A stretch of DNA of 5,389 nt from an uncultured Myxococcales bacterium (GTDB taxonomy: Bacteria; Myxococcota; UBA727; VGSZ01): positions 1 to 5,389 of the forward strand of contig CAJBHN010001063.1 in the NCBI GenBank assembly GCA_903952805.1, given 5' to 3'. Shown here one piece after another: positions 1 to 5,389 of this stretch; positions within the stretch are counted from its first letter, which is position 1; every line of letters starts with the position of its first letter. Made by a program: the position numbers and the translations under genes. Under the pieces are notes generated by a model, which saw nothing but the letters and a program-made list of their open reading frames with translations, searched no databases and had not been told where the DNA came from.

Positions 1-60
1 CCCCACACGGGCAGCCACTATGTGTTGCGCGACGGTCAGGTGAGTCGGGTGGAGGCGTGA
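1..60 (+). CDS. C-terminal tail of an upstream gene, probably WbpD/WlbB-type UDP-sugar N-acetyltransferase (partial)
   Basis: Frame 1 is open from the window edge and ends at the TGA at 58-60, giving 19 residues that end in YVLRDGQVSRVEA. The stop overlaps the next gene's ATG by one base, so this is the end of a real coding frame and not a spacer. The tail, with a His-Thr-Gly followed by Tyr-Val-Leu and a Val-rich end, resembles from memory the C-terminal extension of WbpD/WlbB acetyltransferases. Those enzymes acetylate the 3-amino group that WbpE introduces, and wbpD directly precedes wbpE in Pseudomonas aeruginosa O5. The fragment is too short to prove the family; a Gfo/Idh (WbpB-type) dehydrogenase or another sugar enzyme remains possible. 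That a gene ends here is nearly certain; its identity is inference. Confidence 0.55.
   Translation, partial: PHTGSHYVLRDGQVSRVEA
51..55 (+). promoter_or_regulatory. Shine-Dalgarno site for the WbpE-type aminotransferase gene
   Basis: GGAGG at 51-55 lies four bases before the ATG at 60 and only one base before the alternative GTG at 57. The spacing favours ATG 60, though four bases is already short. The site lies inside the end of the upstream coding frame, so ribosomes finishing that gene can re-initiate at once. Confidence 0.5.
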
Positions 61-1142
61 TGGAGTTCATCGATCTCAAGACACAGCAGGCCCGCATCAA
101 GGCCGACCTCGATGCTGGCATTGCCCGCGTCCTGGCCCATGGCCAGTTCATTCTCGGTCCCGAGGTCGGTGAGCTGGAAGAAAAGTTGGCAGCGTACGTC
201 GGCAGCAAACACTGCATCTCGATGGCCAACGGCACCGACGCACTCCAGATTGCCTTGATGGCGCTCGGTATTGGCCCTGGTGACGAGGTCATCACACCGG
301 GATTCACCTACATCGCCACTGCCGAAGCAGCAGCCATCCTCGGCGCCAGGCCCATCTATGTGGATATCGATCCAGCGACCTGCAACATCGACCCCGCTCT
401 CATCGAAGCGGCCATCACGCCGCGGACGCGGGCCATCATCCCGGTGTCGCTGTACGGACAATGTGCCGATTTCGACGCCATCAACGCCGTCGCCGCCCGC
501 CATGGCCTGCCGGTCATTGAAGATGGGGCCCAAAGCTTCGGCGCGAGCTACCGGGGTCGCAAGAGCGGCAACCTCTCCCTGATCGCCACGACGAGCTTCT
601 TTCCAAGCAAGCCCCTTGGCTGCTACGGCGACGGCGGCGCTGTCTTCACCAACGACGACGAGCTCGCCAGGGTGATCCGGCAAATTGCGCGGCATGGTCA
701 GGAGCGCCGCTATTTCCACGTGCGCATCGGCATGAACAGCCGCCTCGATACGCTGCAAGCCGCCATTCTGCTGCCGAAGTTGGCGATCCTCGACGACGAG
801 ATTGCCGCTCGCCAGCGGGTCGCCGTTCGTTACGGTGAGGCCCTGCGCCGGGCGGGCTGGTCGCCCCCGGTCGTCGAGGCCCACAACGTCTCGGCATGGG
901 CGCAATACACGCTGCGCTTCACCGACCGCGAAGCGGTCCAGACCCGCCTGACGAGCGCGGGCATCCCAACGGCCATCTACTACCCACTACCGCTGAACCG
1001 GCAGCCCGCGGTCAAGGATGACGGGGCCCATCTGCCCCACGGCGACCTGGCAGCAGCGCAGGTGATGAGCCTGCCGATGCATCCCTATCTCGCCGACGAT
1101 GACATCGAACGGGTGGTCGCCGCGATGGGTCCCGCCCGGTGA
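60..1142 (+). CDS. wbpE: WbpE-type UDP-2-acetamido-2-deoxy-3-oxo-glucuronate aminotransferase (DegT/DnrJ/EryC1/StrS family)
   Basis: This is a PLP-dependent, glutamate-using sugar aminotransferase of the cytoplasm. In the WbpABED pathway this enzyme converts UDP-3-oxo-GlcNAcA to UDP-GlcNAc3NA, which WbpD then acetylates. The 360-residue length is normal for the family. It resembles P. aeruginosa WbpE along its whole length, as recalled: MEFIDLK start, HGQFILGPEV (28-37), ANGTDALQIA (56-65), TPGFTYIATAE (79-89), IPVSLYGQCADFDAIN (127-142). The Schiff-base lysine is K184 in SFFPSKPLGCYGDGG (179-193). D155 in IEDGAQSFG should contact the PLP ring nitrogen, and G58-T59 and S179 the phosphate. MNSRLDTLQAA (225-235) and the C-terminal QVMSLPMHPYL (334-344) are also family signatures. 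A GTG at 57 would add one Met and match the WbpE start length exactly; ATG 60 is preferred on ribosome-site spacing. No catalytic residue is missing. The stop overlaps the flippase start by four bases. Confidence 0.93.
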   Translation: MEFIDLKTQQARIKADLDAGIARVLAHGQFILGPEVGELEEKLAAYVGSKHCISMANGTDALQIALMALGIGPGDEVITPGFTYIATAEAAAILGARPIYVDIDPATCNIDPALIEAAITPRTRAIIPVSLYGQCADFDAINAVAARHGLPVIEDGAQSFGASYRGRKSGNLSLIATTSFFPSKPLGCYGDGGAVFTNDDELARVIRQIARHGQERRYFHVRIGMNSRLDTLQAAILLPKLAILDDEIAARQRVAVRYGEALRRAGWSPPVVEAHNVSAWAQYTLRFTDREAVQTRLTSAGIPTAIYYPLPLNRQPAVKDDGAHLPHGDLAAAQVMSLPMHPYLADDDIERVVAAMGPAR

Positions 1143-2425
1143 ACGACCTCCGGCAGCTCCTGCGCGCGGGAGGTGCCCTGCGTGCTGTGGCCGGGCTGTC
1201 ATCGGCCACCGTCGTGGGGCAGTTGCTGCTCGCGGGCGTGGTGCCGCTGCTCACGCGCCTGTACACGCCGGCAGCGTTCGGCAGTTTTTCGGCGTTCTCC
1301 GGGATGGCGATGGCGCTGCTGGTGGCGTCGGGTCTGCGCTACGACCTCGCGATCCCCCTCGAACGGCGCGACCACAACGCCCGCGTGTTGCTGTTTGGCA
1401 CCCTCATGATCGGGGCGGTCTTCGCCGTTGTTTCCCTGCCTGTCGTCGTCATGGTCGATGTGGCGCTGGACCGGTTCGACGGGGTCGCCGGCCTCGATGG
1501 CGTGGTCTGGCTCCTGCCTGCATTTCTGTTGTTCGCTGGCGCCAACCGCGCCTACACCGCGTTGGCGGTGCGTGATCGGCGCTTTGGCGACGTCGCACGC
1601 ACCCGCGTCTTGCAGGCGCCCGCCACCATCATCATCCAACTCGTTGGCGGCCTCGCCGGTCTCGGGGCACCTGCGCTCATCATCGGCTTCATCATCGGCC
1701 AAACGGCTGGGCTCTTCTCCCTCATGCGCGGGCCCGGCGGTCCGAGGGCCCTCATCGGCGGCGGACCCATTCCATGGCGAAGGCTGCGGGTGCTGTGGCG
1801 ACGACACCGACGCTTTCCGCGTCTCGACATGCCGGCGGCCTTCACAGACACCCTCGCCGCCTACGCACCAACCATCCTCCTGACTTTCCTGTTCTCACCC
1901 GCTGCCGCAGGCATCTACGCCGTGCATCAGCGATTGCTCCTGGCGCCGGCGGGCATCCTGGGGCAGGCCGTCGGACAAGTGCTGCTGGGACGCGTCCGCG
2001 ATGACAAAGCCAGTGGCGAGCTCACAGCCAGGGCCCGACGAATCGCCGGCGTGGTCGCCCTCATCGCCGCCGCCATCGCGGTCGTCGGATTCTTGGTCGT
2101 CGATCCGCTGTTGGCGGCGGTCATCGGAACGGATTTCGCGGGCGACGGTACCTATGCGCGCTTCGTTCTCCTCGGGGTGGCGGGCCAGTTCGTGTACTCC
2201 CCCTTGTCGGTCCTGCTTGGAGCCACCAACGGCCAGCACGTCAACCTCGTGGTTCATGTCGTGTTGCTTGTGGCAAAGGCTGCGGCGTTGTGGTGGGGCG
2301 CCGCCCGCGGCTCTGTCCTTGACGCCGTCATCGCTGTTTCGGTGGTCAACGGGGTAGTGTACCTCGTGGCGACGGTGTGGGTGCTTGTCCACGTGGCCGC
2401 CTTTGAACGCAGGAACAGGTGCTGA
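1139..2425 (+). CDS. wzx: Wzx-like O-antigen/oligosaccharide flippase, 12-segment membrane protein
   Basis: This inner-membrane protein probably flips the undecaprenyl-diphosphate-linked repeat unit to the periplasmic side. It has 428 residues, a usual size for the polysaccharide biosynthesis/MOP flippase family, with about 12 hydrophobic segments (roughly 19-38, 46-65, 83-109, 122-143, 162-182, 183-205, 233-253, 256-290, 312-332, 341-364, 376-394, 401-421). Family signs are LLTRLYTPAAFGSFSAF (37-53), LRYDLAIPLERRDHNA (66-81) and the basic central loop that runs into RRFPRLDMPAAF (224-235), the usual FP-x4-P pattern before the second half. The start is GTG 1139, overlapping the aminotransferase stop as GTGA. 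No clear ribosome-binding site precedes it, so translation probably depends on coupling. Substrate specificity cannot be read from sequence because Wzx proteins diverge widely. A neighbouring polymerase-like gene supports the Wzx role over a general MATE-type transporter. Confidence 0.87.
   Translation: MNDLRQLLRAGGALRAVAGLSSATVVGQLLLAGVVPLLTRLYTPAAFGSFSAFSGMAMALLVASGLRYDLAIPLERRDHNARVLLFGTLMIGAVFAVVSLPVVVMVDVALDRFDGVAGLDGVVWLLPAFLLFAGANRAYTALAVRDRRFGDVARTRVLQAPATIIIQLVGGLAGLGAPALIIGFIIGQTAGLFSLMRGPGGPRALIGGGPIPWRRLRVLWRRHRRFPRLDMPAAFTDTLAAYAPTILLTFLFSPAAAGIYAVHQRLLLAPAGILGQAVGQVLLGRVRDDKASGELTARARRIAGVVALIAAAIAVVGFLVVDPLLAAVIGTDFAGDGTYARFVLLGVAGQFVYSPLSVLLGATNGQHVNLVVHVVLLVAKAAALWWGAARGSVLDAVIAVSVVNGVVYLVATVWVLVHVAAFERRNRC
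2411..2419 (+). promoter_or_regulatory. Probable ribosome-binding site for the amidotransferase gene
   Basis: AGGAACAGG at 2411-2419 contains two purine-rich cores: AGGA, 12 bases before ATG 2427, and CAGG, seven bases before it. It lies within the last codons of the flippase gene. It supports ATG 2427 over the in-frame ATG at 2385, which lies deep inside the flippase gene. Confidence 0.4.
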
Positions 2426-2426
2426 C

Positions 2427-4340
2427 ATGTGTGGGCTCGCCGGCCGTTGGACGTCGACGCGGCGCACGCCGGGCGAGCCACGTGTGGCAGAGGCCCTTGT
2501 GCAGATGCACCGACGCGGTCCCGATGCCCGCTCCGTCGTCCGCGTCGACATCGGTGACGGCGAACTGGTTCTCGGGCATGCCCGTTTGTCGATCATCGAT
2601 CTCAGCGACGACGGCGTGCAGCCGATGTGGTCGACCGACCGGCAATTCGCCGTCGTGTTCAACGGCGAAATCTACAACTACCTGGAATTACGCAATGAAT
2701 TACGGGCGCTCGGGCACCGGTTCCACACGAGGACCGATACCGAAGTGCTGCTGGCCGCCTGGCGCGAGTGGGGCGTGGCCTGCCTGACACGTTTCGTCGG
2801 CATGTTCGCCTTCGCTATCTTTGACCGGGCCTCCCGTCGCCTCACCTGCGTTCGTGACGCTTTTGGAATCAAGCCGTTTTTCTATGAGCAGACGTCGACG
2901 AGCTTCTGCTTTGCATCGGACTTGCTCGGTATGCGCGCCGTGCTCGGGCGCCCCCTCGACGTGCACTGGCAGCGGGCGTGGGATTACCTGGCCCACGGCG
3001 ATTACGACAGTCTCCCGCAATCATTCTGCCGCGATGTGTTCCACCTGCCGCCGGCACACCTCCTCGAGGTCGACCTCGACACAGGCTCGGTCGCCGCACC
3101 GCGCCGCTGGTGGCGACCCGACCCGACACTGCGTACTGCTGGCAGTTTCACCGACGCCGCCGATGGCTTTCGTCATCATTTCGTTGATTCGGTCCGGCTC
3201 CATATGCGCAGCGACGTGCCCCTCGGGGCTGCGCTGTCCGGCGGCCTCGACTCATCGAGCATTGTGTGCGTCATGCGGCATGTCGCGCCCGAGGCCGAAC
3301 TGCGAACGTTCAGCTTCATCGCCGACGACCCCGCCCTGTCCGAGGAGCATTTCGTCGACCGGGTGAACACAACGACGTCGGCCAGGGGTCACGCGGTGCG
3401 CTGCGGCCCCACGGACCTGTTGCGCGACCTTGACGATTTGGTGCTCACCCAGGGAGAGCCGTTTGGAAGCACCAGCATCTACGCGCAATATCGTGTCTTT
3501 CAGCGGGCCAGGGAAGCGGGGGTCACCGTCACCCTCGATGGCCAGGGCGCCGACGAACTCCTCGCTGGGTATATCGGCTACCCCGGCGCCCGCTTTCGGA
3601 GCCTCGTCGAAACAGAGGGAATACCGGCGGCCGTCTCGTTCATGCGCGGATGGACGAAGTGGCCCGGTCGGCGACGGCGCGATGGGCTGATGTACATCGC
3701 GGCGGAATACGTCGACGGTGACGTCTATCAGGGGCTGCGGACCCTTTCTGGTCGAAGTGCGGTGCCGGCGTTTCTGCGCCGCAACGCCGCCCTCGCGAGA
3801 AACCTGCGCATCAGCCACCCACGCTACCGCGATGTCTTCGACGACGACACGCGGGGTCGACGACTGGTGGCGGCGATGTCGTCGGCCCTTACCCATCGAG
3901 GACTGCCCGCCTTGTTGCGTCACGGAGATCGCAACGCCATGCGCTTCTCCGTCGAAAGCCGGGTGCCATTCTTGACGACGACCATGGCGGACTTCCTGCT
4001 CGGCCTGCCCGAGGAGTACCTGCTGTCGTCAACCGGCGAGACCAAGCGTCTGATGCGGGCGGCCTTGCGCGGCATCGTTCCCGACGACCTGCTCGACCGA
4101 CGCGACAAGATCGGATTCCAGACACCGCCGCGCTGGTTGTTGGACACCGGCCTGCAGGCGCGACTGGTCCACCTGCTGCGCGACGACGAGGGCGTCTGGC
4201 CCGCGGGCGCGCTTTTTGACCGGGCCATGATCACAGCCACCCTCGACGGCCTCGCAACATCAAGACGGGCACCGCCGCCGTGGTTGTGGCGCGTCATCAA
4301 CTTCGCTCTGTGGAAGGAGCGCGTCATCGACGCGCGATGA
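2427..4340 (+). CDS. Glutamine-hydrolysing asparagine synthase family amidotransferase, probably amidating a sugar uronic acid
   Basis: This 637-residue cytoplasmic two-domain enzyme hydrolyses glutamine and passes ammonia to an ATP-activated carboxylate. The start is fixed at ATG 2427 because the mature protein must begin with the nucleophile C2 (MCGLAGRW); an in-frame ATG at 2385 would bury it behind 14 residues. The class II glutaminase domain (about 2-215) has RGPDA (30-34), HARLSIIDLS (51-60), FNGEIYNY (78-85) and RTDTEVLL (102-109). The synthetase domain has the PP-loop SGGLDSSS (271-278), then DGQGADELLAGY (371-382), DRNAMRFSVESRVPF (501-515) and GETKRLMRAAL (537-547). Both active sites look complete. 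Such enzymes in polysaccharide loci (WbpS-type) are thought to make uronamides such as GalNAcAN. The position between flippase and polymerase genes points to that role rather than free asparagine synthesis. The substrate is inferred. One base separates it from the flippase stop. Confidence 0.93.
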   Translation: MCGLAGRWTSTRRTPGEPRVAEALVQMHRRGPDARSVVRVDIGDGELVLGHARLSIIDLSDDGVQPMWSTDRQFAVVFNGEIYNYLELRNELRALGHRFHTRTDTEVLLAAWREWGVACLTRFVGMFAFAIFDRASRRLTCVRDAFGIKPFFYEQTSTSFCFASDLLGMRAVLGRPLDVHWQRAWDYLAHGDYDSLPQSFCRDVFHLPPAHLLEVDLDTGSVAAPRRWWRPDPTLRTAGSFTDAADGFRHHFVDSVRLHMRSDVPLGAALSGGLDSSSIVCVMRHVAPEAELRTFSFIADDPALSEEHFVDRVNTTTSARGHAVRCGPTDLLRDLDDLVLTQGEPFGSTSIYAQYRVFQRAREAGVTVTLDGQGADELLAGYIGYPGARFRSLVETEGIPAAVSFMRGWTKWPGRRRRDGLMYIAAEYVDGDVYQGLRTLSGRSAVPAFLRRNAALARNLRISHPRYRDVFDDDTRGRRLVAAMSSALTHRGLPALLRHGDRNAMRFSVESRVPFLTTTMADFLLGLPEEYLLSSTGETKRLMRAALRGIVPDDLLDRRDKIGFQTPPRWLLDTGLQARLVHLLRDDEGVWPAGALFDRAMITATLDGLATSRRAPPPWLWRVINFALWKERVIDAR

Positions 4341-5389
4341 GCATGGACGACGAACGACTGCTGCCGCGGGTCCAAGCCCTGCCCCCACGAATCACCCGAG
4401 TCATCCGCGAAGGCGTCGAGGCCCTTCTCTACCTGACCTATTACGCCTCATTGCTCTCCTGTTACGTGACGTTTTTCCCGCAGAACTTCTCGTATGAGGG
4501 CTACGTGGAGGCCCTCGATCCGATGCTGGCAACCCTCGCCATTCCACTCATCGGTGGCCTGGTCTTTGCGGTGCAGCGCACCGCAGCGTCGACGTCGCTG
4601 CTCCTGCATCTCGGGCTGATGCTGGTCGTCGTGCCGATCATTGTGCTCTATGTCGGGGCGGGCAAAAGCGGCGGCTACGTCGCGATTTCGGTGTTTTCGT
4701 TTCTGGTCATCGTGTTCATCGTCCGCTTCGTCGAAGTACGGCCGGTGCGCCTCATGCGCCTCTCGTGGACGGCAACGCTGCGAGGGCTGATCGCCGTCGT
4801 GGTGGGCATCATCCTGGCGATGGGCGCGTTGGGTGGCTTCAACCATTTCAACCTGGACCTGGCCAGCGTCTATGACTTCCGCGAGGAGGCCGCCGATAAT
4901 TTGCCGAGCGTCTTTGGCTACCTCGTGCCGGCGGCGACGAAGGTTTTTCTGCCCTTCGGGCTCATCTTGGCCCTGCACCAGCGAGCGCGGTCGGCCCTGG
5001 TGGCCATCTTCGTCTGCGTCGTGCTGCTGTTCGGGCTGACGTCGCACAAGGCTATCCTCATCTACCCCCTGCTGGTCATCGGCCTCTACGTCATTGCCTC
5101 CACGCCGTGGTGCGTCGCCATCTTCGTCGGCAGTCTGGCCCTGTTGGTGAACGTGTCGTCGTTCTTCCTGTCGGTGACCGATGATCCAGCGGCGGTCTTC
5201 TTCGCGAGCATGGCGGTGCGGCGCGGCATCATCTTGCCCGCCGAGCTCACGAGCACCTACCTCAACTGGTTCCTCGAAAATCCGTACTTGTGGTGGGCGG
5301 AATCCAAGCTGACCCTCGGCGCCCTCCCCAGCCCGTACAGCGTCAAAATCGTCAACCTCATTGGCCTCGAATTCTCGGGCAGCCTGGAC
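4337..5389 (+). CDS. wzy: Wzy-like O-antigen polymerase (oligosaccharide repeat unit polymerase), N-terminal 351 residues, cut by the window edge
   Basis: The frame is open for 351 codons from ATG 4337 to the last base with no stop; the C-terminus is missing, and Wzy proteins usually reach about 400-500 residues. The protein is strongly hydrophobic, with likely membrane spans near 27-46, 63-80, 86-107, 113-131, 149-167, 195-213, 218-234, 239-256 and 258-280. A conserved-looking block follows the last of these: MAVRRGIILPAELTSTY (292-308) and ENPYLWWAESKLTLG (314-328). TSHKAILIYPLL (235-246) lies at a membrane boundary. These motifs resemble O-antigen polymerases that join flipped repeat units in the periplasm. 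The start overlaps the amidotransferase stop as ATGA; Met3 at 4343 is an alternative start. Polymerases are poorly conserved, so the call rests on topology, these motifs and the adjacent flippase. Another polytopic polysaccharide protein, such as an O-unit acyltransferase, is less likely. Confidence 0.77.
   Translation, partial: MSMDDERLLPRVQALPPRITRVIREGVEALLYLTYYASLLSCYVTFFPQNFSYEGYVEALDPMLATLAIPLIGGLVFAVQRTAASTSLLLHLGLMLVVVPIIVLYVGAGKSGGYVAISVFSFLVIVFIVRFVEVRPVRLMRLSWTATLRGLIAVVVGIILAMGALGGFNHFNLDLASVYDFREEAADNLPSVFGYLVPAATKVFLPFGLILALHQRARSALVAIFVCVVLLFGLTSHKAILIYPLLVIGLYVIASTPWCVAIFVGSLALLVNVSSFFLSVTDDPAAVFFASMAVRRGIILPAELTSTYLNWFLENPYLWWAESKLTLGALPSPYSVKIVNLIGLEFSGSLD

Noticed and set aside
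36..905. A 289-codon minus-strand open frame opposite the aminotransferase gene
   Set aside because: It lies antisense to a gene with strong full-length family similarity. Its product is rich in Asp, Gly, Arg and Val with no recognisable motif, as expected for a mirror frame in G+C-rich coding DNA.
1677..1699. Eleven-base direct repeat TCATCATCGGC at 1677-1687 and 1689-1699
   Set aside because: It encodes a repeated Ile-Ile-Gly in a flippase membrane span and is explained by hydrophobic codon use, not by a mobile element or regulatory site.
2385..2426. In-frame upstream ATG giving a 651-residue amidotransferase
   Set aside because: It would place 14 residues before the catalytic Cys that must be N-terminal after Met removal, and it would overlap the flippase gene by 41 bases.
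1895..2662. A 255-codon minus-strand open frame spanning the flippase/amidotransferase junction
   Set aside because: It crosses two well-supported plus-strand genes, including the catalytic N-terminus of the amidotransferase, and its product has no recognisable domain.
4312..4319. GGAAGGAG as a strong ribosome-binding site for the polymerase-like gene
   Set aside because: It is 17 bases before ATG 4337, too far for a normal site, and it encodes part of the amidotransferase's C-terminal LWKER. An in-frame GTG at 4310 overlaps the motif itself, so it cannot be that start's site.
4448..5047. A 199-codon minus-strand open frame opposite the polymerase-like gene
   Set aside because: Its product is a low-complexity run of His, Asp, Gln, Arg and Glu, the typical reverse complement of a hydrophobic membrane protein rich in Val, Leu and Ile codons. 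The plus-strand frame has coherent membrane spans and an ATGA junction.

Overview
The window is a stretch of a Gram-negative O-antigen (lipopolysaccharide or similar surface polysaccharide) biosynthesis locus. It is G+C-rich and completely packed with plus-strand genes. There are three complete genes, the last 60 bases of a fourth upstream, and a fifth that runs off the right edge. The organism cannot be named from this sequence. High G+C, a Wbp-type sugar-acid pathway and a Wzx/Wzy-type assembly pair suggest a G+C-rich Gram-negative bacterium, most likely a proteobacterium.

Layout: bases 1-60 are the tail of an upstream gene, most likely the WbpD/WlbB-type N-acetyltransferase. Bases 60-1142 encode a WbpE-type PLP aminotransferase that makes the 3-amino group of UDP-GlcNAc3NA. 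Bases 1139-2425 encode a Wzx-like lipid-linked oligosaccharide flippase. Bases 2427-4340 encode a glutamine-dependent asparagine synthase family amidotransferase with both domains and catalytic motifs intact. Bases 4337-5389 encode the first 351 residues of a multi-membrane-span protein that looks like a Wzy O-antigen polymerase. Every junction overlaps by 1-4 bases or is separated by a single base, so the genes are almost certainly one operon with translational coupling. No internal promoter, terminator, RNA gene, mobile element or CRISPR was seen.

How they work together: the aminotransferase and the N-acetyltransferase are successive steps in making UDP-GlcNAc3NAcA, a 2,3-diacetamido uronic acid. 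The amidotransferase probably converts the carboxylate of a uronic acid in the repeat unit, or of its nucleotide-sugar precursor, to a primary amide. The flippase moves the undecaprenyl-linked repeat unit across the inner membrane, and the polymerase then joins repeat units on the periplasmic side. The amidation step is inferred from gene context. The families themselves are read from sequence motifs. The window looks like a well-formed variant of a known type of locus rather than a new system.
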